Below, piece by piece: positions 43,991 to 54,800 of a stretch of 64,000 bases of DNA. Under the pieces are notes generated by a model. It saw only the letters and a program-made list of their open reading frames with translations, was not told the origin of the DNA and made no database searches. The DNA is from Rhodosorus marinus. Its lineage: Eukaryota > Rhodophyta > Stylonematophyceae > Stylonematales > Stylonemataceae. Location of the stretch: assembly GCA_029953675.1 (NCBI GenBank), contig JAMWBK010000010.1, positions 1,221,001 to 1,285,000 of the forward strand. The letters are read 5' to 3'. The position numbers were made by a program, and so were the translations under genes. Every line of letters starts with the position of its first letter. Position 1 is the first letter of the stretch.

Positions 43991-45480
43991 GTAACCGAGG
44001 TGTTATTCAACCAGCGGCCGTGGTCGGGTCTTGGGGCACGGCGAAATAACGGCTCCGCAGCCAGCCAGGCGTGAGTTCAGGTCGGCCGGGAGACTGGTAC
44101 AGGATGAGATCGCCGATTGGAGCTCCAGGAATAAACCACGCGCACTTTCAGGGACACTAGAAAGTAGACCATCACTGGAAAGACTGAACTCTGCCCCGAT
44201 CAAGAATGCGATAACTCGAACGCTGGGTAACTGGGCCCGTACCCACAACAGCACCAGTTGCTGGGCAAGTGCGTGCAGGAATGCGGAGAACTTCGTTAGT
44301 CAGCAGACGTGGGGTCTCTGCTTGTTCTAGTTTCCTCTATACACTCGTGCCCATATGCCGTCAGCCGTCTCGTGGCTCGGTGGGTCATATCTTTCTCGGA
44401 GCGCTCTCCAATTCTCGTCCAAGGAAGGAGCTCTGTTCGAAGGGGCTCTGTTCCGAGGTACTCCGTTTGCGTTCAATTCTACTTCCTGATTCTTGGTATG
44501 AACTCGTATTCAAAGTTTTAGTGTTTTTCTTCTCACGAAAATGGAGAAGTAGATAAGTTTTACATGTGGATATTTCGGCAAGGCAGGGTATGTAGGTGCA
44601 TCATTATTTCAGTCGGAAACTAAAGACCCCGAATGAGGTAGTCTAGGAAGGCCGTAGAGAGCGCGCCTCCAAACCTAAGGCAGCATTGCAGCGCCAGAAA
44701 GTCAGACTCAAAGAAACATTCTGCCGGGAAAGAGCATCAGGGCGGTCACGATAACCCTCCCGGGTTGAGTTAACTGTTTCTGAGTTGTTGATGGATTTTG
44801 ATTCCCAATCGCGTCCTAGGGAAGCTCTCGTCGAGAAGTTTCATCCTATTTGTCAATGAAAAAATCAATGGTCTCCGTATTCTCAATCGCAACGTGGTGG
44901 AAAGGCTTTGGTAACTGCACCCATAGCTTCGGCCTGAAATCTTGTTTTTTCGCGGAGACTCCATCCTTCAACCTCCGATCAATGCTAGATTCGTGTTAGG
45001 TTTTGACCAGTTGTTTGAGAATGGCTTCAGATAGCCATGTTGAGCCCCTGCACTCTGGTGGTTTTATTTTCAGTACAGCATGGAACTGGAAGACATCACG
45101 GTTACAAAATATCTGTTAGCCATTATTTATCAGTGACCACAGTAACAACATATTGTTATTGATCGGTCCTCGATGTGGAGTTCCAGCAGCGAACTGCCGT
45201 CGCATCGCCTTTGTTATTTTTGTTGAACTCCGTTGAAGTAAACAATGAAAAAAAAAAATAGCTTTATGCTAGCACCCGTCGCGTCTCAGAGCGGTGAACG
45301 CTGTCCGGCTGGAGGTGTCTCCCTGAAAGTCTGCGTTAGTTTGATCTACCCCGATGCGTGCAGAAAACAGCAACCTCTTCTAGTGATACGGCCGCGCCGG
45401 CCGTAGACACAGAAAAAAACGGGCAAGGACAGGGTGTCGACCATCAAAGTTCCAAGGTTGATACAACACGGCAGGAGGAC
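43991..45480. other. No gene recognised; probable retroelement decay
   Basis: 44000-44300 may continue the family B spacer region but I cannot align it. 44640-44760 resembles a very diverged reverse-orientation family B terminus (GCGCGCCTCCAAACCTAAGGCAGC). The rest is AT-rich sequence without a credible frame, with an A-run at 45246-45260. Confidence 0.45.
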
Positions 45481-45483
45481 TTG

Positions 45484-45870
45484 TGGTTTACTGGCTTTAT
45501 TAGCATAGCCTACAGCGCTACGCAAACCGTGAAAAGGAACTAAGAACTAGGTAGGGAAGCGTGCAAACCCAGGCGCCGATGGCGCGCCTCGGCAGGCATG
45601 CTGCTCGAATATCGCCACAGAGAGACACTTAAGCGCCGCAAAAGTTCCAAGTATTCAACAGGATGCTCAGTGAAACATTTCCGCAACCACGCCAAACCCG
45701 ACTTCTCCACGTGACCAAAGCTTTCCACAATGAAAGGCTGGAACCGGTGGGAGCACCCTCAGCGCGAGGCAGGCTGGCCATACTCTCAGCATACCGTCGT
45801 TCCTTCACTAACATAGCCGCATGCGCTACCCAGGGCGGAAAGTGAACTGTGTATTAGGGACAAAAGCATG
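45484..45870 (-). mobile_element. Family A 3' end fragments
   Basis: 45484-45807 is a family A terminus (minus-strand frames ending …EARHRRLGLHASLPS) with its tail at 45484-45540. A second, shorter tail (CACTAACATAGCCGCATGCG) starts at about 45807. This is the last retroelement piece before the gene-rich region. Confidence 0.75.
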
Positions 45871-46223
45871 CAAAGGACCAGTATCTCGGATAAGCAGATT
45901 CGTTTCTACTAGCTTAAGACAGGGCTTGAAAACTATGCTTGGCAGTAACCGTGAACGCTTTGCTGTATTGGAGCCCGTAAAGAGTGGAAAGGGGATCTAT
46001 CAATAGATTAGGAAACCTCTGGTAGGTCCTGAGAAACCCCGTAACCTCATTCGGCAGCTACATACCGCAACGGACCAATAACACTCTGAGTGCACTCTAA
46101 CCAAACCAAAACCTCCCGTTCAGGGGTCTGATTCTACTTTAGAAACTAGCCAACGGAATTTCGGGCGATCCGCTCGAGATGGATACGTTCAGTTGCCTGC
46201 CATTGAATCCGGTTGAACCCTGA
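45871..46223. other. No gene recognised
   Basis: This is the transition from retroelement remains to the ABM gene. I see no conserved frame; it probably includes the 3' flank of the ABM gene. Confidence 0.5.
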
Positions 46224-46613
46224 CTAAGATCCCACAGACTTGCGCCAGCCCTTCCCATCAAGAGTGAAGAATATGGCGCCCGTATCTGTTAATACTTTGT
46301 TGCCCTTCAGAATCTCCATGTCCGCAGCTGTAGCATGAACCTCGAACCTAACCAAATCACATAGCTCCAGCAGTTTCCCCAAGGAGTCCAGGACGTTTTG
46401 CAAATGGTCCGACACAGCTTGGCTGTTTGCATACGATTCAATACACGCGAAATGTATTCCGTCGTCTGCAAATGAAAAGGCGTAGTGGACGCTCCCAGGC
46501 TCGTCCTTGGAAAGCTCGTAAAACTGGGGCAAAAACCTCATGACCTCTTCCTTCTTCCCCTCGTGGATTTTGAAATAGGGACGCAAAGACACCACCGTAT
46601 CACCGCTCGACAT
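46224..46613 (-). CDS. ABM-domain (dimeric alpha-beta barrel) protein
   Basis: This is a single exon of 129 aa with no visible signal peptide. It reads as one antibiotic-biosynthesis-monooxygenase fold: VSLRPYFKIHEGKKEEV (strand 1 and helix), PGSVHYAFSFADD (strand 2, the usual EPGxxxY pattern), FACIESYANSQAVSDHLQ (the usual E-x-Y/W ... A-x-x-x-H pattern) and a C-terminal strand. Small proteins of this family act as quinol or heme-related monooxygenases or simply bind aromatic ligands; which applies here cannot be told. It is divergently oriented to mnmA with about 940 bp between, unlike the repeat-laden DNA to its left. Confidence 0.8.
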   Translation of the reverse strand: MSSGDTVVSLRPYFKIHEGKKEEVMRFLPQFYELSKDEPGSVHYAFSFADDGIHFACIESYANSQAVSDHLQNVLDSLGKLLELCDLVRFEVHATAADMEILKGNKVLTDTGAIFFTLDGKGWRKSVGS

Positions 46614-47555
46614 TATGCTGAATTTCAGCGGCCTAGAAGAAAACAGTGTCTTCCAATTAGTCTCTCAGCCCAGTCCACTCCTCCCAACAAAAAAAAAAAC
46701 AGACGAATCCTACGCAGACGGATCCTATGCGTAATGGCAAAGTAAAAACCTGATGACGACCTTGCCGCTTTTATACCTAGCGAACTTTGCCCGCGCTCTT
46801 CACCTCCTACGAACGCAGTCAAAGATTAAGTAGATCAGTTCAACGCCCAGGTAAAAAGAAAATTTTTATGCATCTCACACCTCGCAGATACATCTCATCG
46901 ATGGTCATGGGGATATATCGGGTGCCATGTACACACATTCTTTTTCCCGGCAGAGGAGGGTAGTAGGGCGACCGGCAAATACTTGTTGCTCTCACATCAA
47001 ATCAAAATGGATGCTCTCTAACAAAGAGAAGGCTGCTGATCACCACAAGCCATATCGCTACAGCAGACCAGTGACCCCTTCAAAACTCCCCGAAAATCGA
47101 TGATTTTCAAGTTGGCAATAGAGTGCCCATTTTAGGGTTTGGGATGGGATCGGAATTGTTTTCTCGACAGCTCAGAATTTTCTTCGCGATTGGGACGATA
47201 GCCGGCTATATCACTAGGAACCATGCTAGCAACCCAACAGTTAAACCCAAGAGCAATTAACAGTGCGGGAACATCAACCAAAAGCTGTCTTCCCGTCCTG
47301 CACGCGTAAACCTGCTCGATTCTAAAATGAGGTCATTGGGGCATGCGCTATTTGTCGCTTGCTTATTGGGGCATGCCTTATCGCCCTATGCGCTCGTACC
47401 ACCCTAGTATTGTACTAATGAATAGTCTTCTTAGTGTCAGTCACCGTCGCGCAGGCGATGGCTCGGGGATGGCGAAAGATTCAAAAAGAGCAGACAGCTA
47501 GCTAAGGAGCTTTTATATTGACTTTGAAAAGATTTTATGCCATGTGAAGAACTTA
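46614..47555. promoter_or_regulatory. Divergent intergenic region between ABM gene and mnmA
   Basis: This must contain both promoters. There is an A-run at 46689-46701 and a CGGATCCTA/TAGGATCC-like palindromic pair (ATCCTACGCAGACGGATCCTA) near 46710. GGGGCATGCGCTA and GGGGCATGCCTTA repeat at 47338-47385. I see no unambiguous TATA box. Confidence 0.3.
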
Positions 47556-49037
47556 ATGAGTGCTAAGAAGGCGTTCGAAGGAGTCTTGAAGCTTCTACCT
47601 GAACCGTCTTCTGGTCGAAGTAATGTTCTGTTGGGGCTGTCGGGTGGCGTAGATTCTGCGGTGGCTGGGAAGCTTCTTGTGGAGAAGGGTTACCAGGTGA
47701 ATGCCGCGTTTCTGAAAGTATGGAATGAAGACAAGGATGGTGCACCTTGTGACGAGGAAGAGGAACGACGAGCCAGACAAGTCGCGATAGAGCTCAAACT
47801 GCACGACTTCTCAGTCTACAATCGTGTCACGGAGTATTGGAACTCGGTCTTTACTCCTTTCCTGGATGACTATAGAACGGGTAAAACACCTAATGCAGAT
47901 CTTGCCTGCAACCGTGACATTAAGTTTACTCTGCTATCGGACGAATCTGTAAAGAAGAAGAACGATCTATTTGCAACTGGCCACTACGCGAGAATCCTCA
48001 CAAGACGGGATGGCATTGTAAGCGAAAAATTATTCTGAAAATGCGTCAACACACGTTTCTAGTGGCTCTAATATTTCTCATACGCTCAATAGCATCTGGC
48101 GAGAGGGTCAGACCCGGTCAAGGACCAGTCCTACTTTCTGAGCTCAGTGAGAAAGTCAGCTCTGGAGAAGGTACTGTTTCCCCTCGGAACCCTGCACAAG
48201 GAACAGACAAGAAAAATCTCCAAATGGTTGGGCCTTCCAAATTGGAAGTCGTCTCGAGGGATGTGCTTCGTCGGAAAACGTCCGATGCTTTCGTTCCTAT
48301 CGCAGTGAGCATAATCTCTTCTCAAACTGAATTGACGCTTGCTTTGCATCCCGACGACTGAACTTTTACCCAATCGGACTCTTTTTCCAGGTACCTTGTA
48401 CCTGCCCCGGGTTCGGTTTTGTATTATGATGATGGCCGCGTCCTCTCGACTCATCAGGGTGAGTTTCACTTCCACACCGTCGGTCAGCGCATTGGACTTG
48501 CTGGTCCTGGAGTCAATGAGCGAACATTTATCGTTGAGAAAAGGCTCTATGTGGAGCCGGGCACAAAGCAAACTGTGTGTGACGTTGTTGTCTGCCAGGG
48601 CGGGAACCATCCTGCTCTGTTTTGCAAGCAAATGGTTTGTGACAGAATTTTCGAATCAACCCCGCAATCACTCCTTGAGAGTTCGATGACGCTTACCGTG
48701 CAGACAGGCCACGGTGCAGAACCGCAGACGTAAGATTCTCTCAAAAGTGACGGGAGGTAGTCCTTCCTCTTCAAAGCAACTCGATTTTCTCAGAGCGTGA
48801 AAACGTTCTTCATCTGTGACAACTTTCCTGTGTCTTAGAGCGAGGGTGGAATTGTTCCATGAGGATGGAGAAGCTCGGCTTAAGCTGCGCTTCCAAAAAC
48901 CGATAAGAAGGTCTGCGCCAGGCCAAGCAATAGTCTTATATGGAGCAGACTTATGTGTAGGAGGTGGTTACCTGCTCTCAGACGACTATGAGCGGAAGAC
49001 TGAAAGCGTTGGCTTGTTGCAACAAGGGGAAAGCTGA
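47556..49037 (+). CDS. mnmA: tRNA-specific 2-thiouridylase (MnmA/TRMU)
   Basis: It thiolates U34 of Lys/Glu/Gln tRNAs; in eukaryotes the enzyme serves mitochondria or plastids. Exons 47556-48017, 48093-48304, 48391-48729, 48839-49037 join in phase to about 403 aa. The PP-loop SGGVDSAV lies near residue 30. The first catalytic Cys is in NADLACNRDIKF (about 120) and the second in GMCFVG. GHYARI, KDQSYFLS, HTVGQRIGLAG and PGQAIVLYGADLCVGGG (C-terminal beta-barrel) follow in family order. The start is the first ATG after an in-frame stop at 47499. An N-terminal targeting peptide is not obvious, so an extra 5' exon is possible. Introns are 75-109 bp with GTAAGC, GTGAGC and GTAAGA donors. Confidence 0.92.
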
Positions 49038-49057
49038 GGTTGTGCTTGGCATTCTAC

Positions 49058-49080
49058 AGGAATACCAGCTCGGTATTCCT
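49058..49080 (+). terminator. Hairpin just after mnmA
   Basis: AGGAATACC and GGTATTCCT pair around a five-base loop, 20 bp downstream of the mnmA stop. It would lie in the 3' UTR. A role in transcript 3'-end formation or stability is only a guess. Confidence 0.4.
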
Positions 49081-49461
49081 GTGCTTTCGGTGTAGATAGT
49101 TCGGCGCATAGCGGCTTTCAGAGTGCTGCAACTTGTATTTGTAGAACTTGACTTTAAGAAACGCTGAATTTGTTCTCCTTTTTACTGGATCGGCGACATA
49201 CTTCAAAGGGTGCTGGAGTAGGAAACGCTTTTTGTTTCTTCTCCTCCGTCCGAGAGGTTGAGAGCAGGAGGGGAGGTCTCTAAAGAATATCACCAGAGTG
49301 GTTAAGTCTGCGCAAAGCCTCGTTCTGTACTGCCTAGCTGCTCCTCCGACCTCCTGATGTTCAACTTTTCGCAAGGTATACAAACGTCCATTACATTTTG
49401 TTCATTCAGAAGTACTTGAGCTACCCGACGCAATCATTTCACGCAACCTACCCTCCGCTTT

Positions 49462-49490
49462 ATCGTTAACAGCTAAGATCTGTTAACGAT
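49462..49490. repeat. 11-bp inverted repeat with 7-base loop
   Basis: ATCGTTAACAG (49462-49472) and CTGTTAACGAT (49480-49490) are exact complements. The site lies between mnmA and the next candidate gene, whose 3' end faces it, so it may act between convergent transcripts. Confidence 0.6.
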
Positions 49491-49644
49491 GGGGATACAG
49501 AACGCTTTGTTAGCTTGTCTATTTCCAAACGCATTGATGTCCACTGAAGGGCATGAATAATAAGTTCGCACCTGCCTAACTGAAAAGTAGTTCACGGGAA
49601 ACTCCGCCACGGGAACCATCCCCTCTGTATTTGTCAGGTCCTGC

Positions 49645-50317
49645 TTAATCTCCTACAATAAATGTGATGGATCCAGAAGTTATGGCAGTGCCTTCTTGTT
49701 CTGAAAAAGATCCGGTAAGGGAAACTTACGCCGAAGAAGTCAAACACGTATTTTACCATTGTTGGTTCGTCCACCATTTGGCCAGTACCTTCACATATCT
49801 TATTGATGATCTCTTTCCCTACGATAACCGTGTGTCTGAGAGGGGGCCAAGGATAAGCGCATGCATACATCAAGAGATTCAAGGTGACATCGTCCGAATA
49901 CAGACGTACTGTGTTTTCTTCGAACCCTTCGTCACTTCGCAAGTCACCCTCGCCCCTCCGTTCGTTGGCGTTACACCCAAAATATCAGTGCTTAATAGAG
50001 GACCCTCTGTGAAATTTCGAATCGCAGAAACATGAAAACATTAGCTCCGAATCCCATGATTCCTTCAGAAAATATCGTCGATCTAACCTGTGCACATCCT
50101 CAGCCGGGCGCTTCTTCCTCGACCTCTTGGGCCAGCGCCTAATCCAACAAACGCAAATCGCGAATCCATTTTGATCAAAATACTCTGCTCTTTGTTTCCC
50201 CTCACGTTCCCTCAAGTACTTTCTTTCAGGCCTACGAGAAGTCCCCACACAGAAGCAATGGGTCACCGCTCCGTGGAGATTCTCAAAAAATATCTCATCG
50301 GCCGCGGATGGCATCAT
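49645..50317 (-). CDS. Possible small gene, not recognised
   Basis: Three minus-strand pieces look protein-like and are joined by plausible splice sites: a first exon with MMPSAADEIFFENLHGAV (from 50317), a middle piece with HTVIVGKEIINKICEG and EPTMVKYVFDFFG (about 49905-49715) ending at a GTAAGT donor, and a last piece after TTTTTCAG reading EGTAITSGSITFIVGD and a stop at 49645. The link between the first and middle pieces is not resolved. The opposite strand also has an open frame (49664-50035), so the call is weak. No family is recognised. Confidence 0.3.
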
Positions 50318-50329
50318 GGACGCTATCAA

Positions 50330-51874
50330 GGCGGGGCATGGATCTCAACATTGGAGTTTGTCATTCCATGGGTGTTTCTTCATAGAGATTACCAGCGATT
50401 TAATCCTCGACATTTTCTAAATCTGTGCAGTAGCGTGCAGCTTTTCGCGCTGAACCGTCGAGGCATGAAGAGATCCATCGTCGAATGGAAGTAGCAGGAA
50501 ACCGACTGTCATAGCTGTGTGACCGGCGCGAACGGGGCTTTCAGAAATTCAGACAGATTTCTGTGCCACAGGGAGATTGTGCGGGAGTGCATTTTCATCG
50601 CTACATCCAGGACCAGCAATCTAGAACAGCAGGACTGTCCCCTCTACGACGCCACTCTGCCAATCCACACCACTGACTCCAAAACAGTCAAAACCCTCGA
50701 ATTTCGGCTCCAAGCCAGAAAAAACCCTAGCAAAAAGGTTAGGACGCCATTCCCCCCCCCCCCCTTCGGCAATCACCCAAACATCTCCTCCGAATCTTTC
50801 ATTAATATTTATGGAACAAAATCCGCCTTTACGAGTTTCACAGCTACAGGGTAAAATTTCAACCAAATCAGACAGTGAGAGTTTTAGTGGAGACTACCAG
50901 ACAGCAAGTCCTCCTCCGTCAATCATCCTAGACCATACATGGATTGAATAAATACTGTAATTTTGAAGATATTTTAATATATTGATTGATTTTTCCCGAG
51001 AGTACTTGTTTTGAAGGGTGAACCCGCAAGGGCTGAGCGAAGGCCGCGCAAAATGGCAAAAAAGACTGGACAACCATTAGTTGTACAGACTATCCCCTAG
51101 TCATGCAAAATTTCCGTTTAATGTACAGCTGAAGAACATTCTTTTTTCCCAATGAATTTTAGAGTCGCATGGAGTAGAGGGGGGGGGGGCTGGAAAATGG
51201 GAACCATTTTCCATCTCCCGGGGGCGAAATTTACGCCTTGGAGGACTAGGTAGAAGAGAGACATATATATGGAATAATGGAAATAAATTGGACTGAATAC
51301 GTTTTACTTCAGAATCTTGAAAGGGTGGACTTTCATGCTAGCTTGTGTTTTGAAGGTAGTTGAAGGGGGAGCGATGCTGTGTCAAAATTTATCTGGATTG
51401 TTTTTCTTACAATGCAAATTTTTTGATATATCGTGGTTTTTTCTTCTTTATTTTTAAGTTTGGAGGAGGTGGGTGCTGTGGAAAAAGGAGAGGGTATTCG
51501 GGACAGGTTTTCTCTTTTCCCCTTTAATGTCTGGGTAAGATGGGTGAGCGGGTGCGTCGGGAGATTGGGAGGGTGGGGAGGGGACTTGGGAAGTGTATCA
51601 GGTGATTGATGAGCAGGATGTTCTGGACATACATTGGGTCCTAATACTTGGAGAAGAACTATAATCTTTTTGGGTTGTGGTTGTTTTTTTTTGTTTTGGA
51701 CTTTGATTGTTTTAGATTTCTCGTAGAGCGCTTGGCAAGTTTTTGCGCATGTTTCTGGAATTGTCTCGCTCACACACAGCTAGAATCTCCTTGGGGAGTG
51801 GGACGGGGACCGTGGTCCTGAAAGATCCGTTTTAGTTTCGTGTTGGGCTTGGCCTCCTTGGAACAGACGAGAAA
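50330..51874. other. No gene recognised
   Basis: The stretch holds a C-run at 50750-50763, a G-run at 51180-51190, a purine-rich tract and an AT-rich block at 50940-51000. The long minus-strand frame at 51333-51773 is Pro/Lys/Thr-rich low complexity from the purine bias. The promoter of the PA200 gene should lie in the last few hundred bases. Confidence 0.5.
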
Positions 51875-54800
51875 ATGACTGCCGATGTAATGGATTTGGG
51901 ACCTGATTGGGAACCAGGTGATCACCGGTAGGTTTTTGCATATCTGTTTCTTTTTTTGGGATGGGTTTAGTTGTTCTGAAGCATTGGAGTCGCTCGTGTG
52001 GTTGCGTTTTCTCGTCGGATTAGCTTCATAGCTCTGCTACCGGACTCTTATAGAGAGCTGATTCGCGACGAAGCACGAGAGCAACTGGTGGCCCTCAGAG
52101 CTCTTGCGAACCGTGTAGGAGAAAGCGAAGCTGAGAATCCTGCCTGCAATGACAGCTACACACGGCAGCCAGAGGTGGATCTCGCTGCGTTCGAGAAGGG
52201 CCTGAGCAGATACTTGGATGTCAAGTACAGGCTTGGTCGGAGCGATATAGAACTCTTCGTCAAGACCTGCTTTCGCGGTATACTCGCGGATGACCTCGAC
52301 TTGGTGTTGAGAGCAAAACTGTCTAGGACTGTTGTAAGTGTCAATGCATTCACCATTTTCCCCTCCGAATTTTGACTGTTTTGGCTAAAAAAATTCCCCA
52401 TGGGTATGCCTCGACCAGTCTCGAATGCTTGGCAAAAGAGACTGTTGTTTACCTGACGGATTGCCATGGCGGAAAGTCCGAGATTTGATAGTCCGAGTTC
52501 ACATCGACTGTGCTGACGGGGGGGCATACATTGGCAAGGACATACGCGATGCGCATTGCAGGAACCTCGTTCCCCTTCTCCGGAAATGCAGAAACTTTCT
52601 GCAACCGGATGATAGTACCGAACGAATTTGGAATGAATTGGGTTCGTTATGCTCCAGAGTTTGTACTTGTGTAGTTCGAGAAAGTCCTACCCACTTCACC
52701 GGAGTACTCGAAGTAGTCTCCGAGAATGGAGATTGCTCGGCTAACCCTTTCTGCGGCAATTTTTACTGGCTCTTCGAAAAAATGGCAGGGGTTGATATCG
52801 ATCCCACACGATCGATGAACTGCTTTGAGCCACTGCTTCTCATGTGTCAGGTTCTTCCAACGCGAGGAGATTCTTGGACTGGATGGCTGCCCCAGGCAGC
52901 GAGAACTTGGCAGATGTTGGAAACCTCCAGTGACTGGGACAGTGTCTGGTATGGAAAAACAACTATTGGAGTTGGTCCTTTTGGACAATGTTTTCGTTCT
53001 AGGTTGATCAATTTTTTCCGCGCTAACTGTGTAAGCGCCTGTTGTTCCTTTGCTACGAAGGCTCGGGATGTTCGCAAGATTGGCCAAGAACCAACCGCTT
53101 GCTGTAGATTGGACTCCGTACCTTAGTATCGTTTACGAAAGGATTCCAGGTTCCTTCAGGCTTCCGCTGGGTTCTGCTGCTCCGCAGGTAAGTCTTCCGG
53201 GAGGGTCAAGGGATGTGTTGTTGTGTGGCTTTCTCACCAAGCATTTCAATGGCCCTAATTTCACAGTCTCCTGTCGAGCGCCGATGTCCTGCTCACTGCG
53301 TCTTTCTTCTGACGGAAAAGTTGAACGTTTCCGCGGCGGCATTTTGTGTCCATACTCTGACGCCTAGGAATCCAGAAAGCTTCAATTACTTTGAGAGGCT
53401 GATTGCTTTGGTGACAAACTTTTTCCACCCCAGCAACGGAGGGCGTTGGAGCTCGTATCTTGCTTGCTTTCTTGGCCAGTTTACTTCCAACCTCACTGCG
53501 AGAGTAGCCCGAGAAAGGTACGAAAATGGCCAACTCGTTTACCTTATATCAGTAGGGGGATGAGGAGCTAACGCTTTGTCTACTCGACAACCTGTAGATC
53601 TGCAACCAAGGCTGGAGTCAACGAGCGCGTTGTGGGATCCCATTCAGTCAAGCCTGTGGCACCTCTGGAGGATCGTCTAACGGATGAACTCCTGTCTGAA
53701 ATAGTGGACCTCTTGCTTCCACTGGTTCAACTGGGACTTCATGCGAAGCAAGGGTATATGAGTCTCCAGTCGGCGTCTGCGGCGCGTGACCTTGCCGTAG
53801 TTGCCCCGCAACTTGTTATTGAAAAGCTTTTGGACGCCGCAGCCTCAGGCTTAGGTACGTGAACAGCCGATCAGTTCGCTAGGAAGCACATTTGTACAGT
53901 AGCAACGCGGAGAACTCTCGATTGAGTCTGAATTAAGAGTAATGACTGTTCTGGGGCGGGGGGTACAGGTTCCATCTCGTCTCCTCACCGGACTTCCGCG
54001 GCCCTGAAAATGCTCGCGACGCTCACGCCAGTCTTCCTGGATTCCGATTTGTGGCCCACTGGAGTTGATTTTCTGCCACAGGCTCTGGAGTTGACGCTGC
54101 CAGGAATAGACCCCAACGATCCCAGCAAAACTGAGGTTCGCATCGGCTAAACCAATTCGGACCTTCCTGGGCGCCGTTCGTTTACTTAGTACTTTCATCC
54201 ATGAATGTCATTAGGCCACTTTTCGTTTCATCGCTGGAGCTTCTGCTAGGTTGCAGTCTTTGCTGGCGAACGGAAAGGGAAAAGAGCTCTCCCTTTTTCT
54301 CGAGGACTACTCACATCAACTGCTGATTTGCGTTTTCGCACTTCTGGAGGCGTTGGAGGCACCTCCAAAGAAAACAAAGTCGGGTTCTTCTGCGCCGGCC
54401 CCAGTCTTGAGGTGAGAAGCCTGCTTAATCAGAAGGAATGACCTTTGGATCACACTTCGTTCGTGTGCACTTGGGTTGCTGACTTGTTTACGGCTCAATC
54501 CGGTATCACTTGGCTTGGTATTTCAGCCCGTACATATTTTCGGTCGCCATGGAGAACTTTTTCGAGGCGATTCCACCTGCAGTAGCAATATCTGCTGCTC
54601 ATACGATTGCAAGACAAATATCAGGAGCCGCATCGAAGAATGCAATGAAGTTCTACGGCATTCTTGTGCGAATATCTGCCGCGGCCGCTGCGGCTGCGTC
54701 AGGATCGTCCTCCGCCGGAATTTTCCTTCCGCTTCTACTCAATCAGGTGTGCATTTGTTTCGGGTTTCTAGGCTTCGTGGTCAATTGCTGAAGATTTTTG

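Noticed and set aside
51333-51773. 146-codon minus-strand frame rich in Pro, Lys and Thr
   Set aside because: It arises from a purine-rich plus strand (low complexity), has no motif and no splice context, and lies just upstream of the PA200 start.
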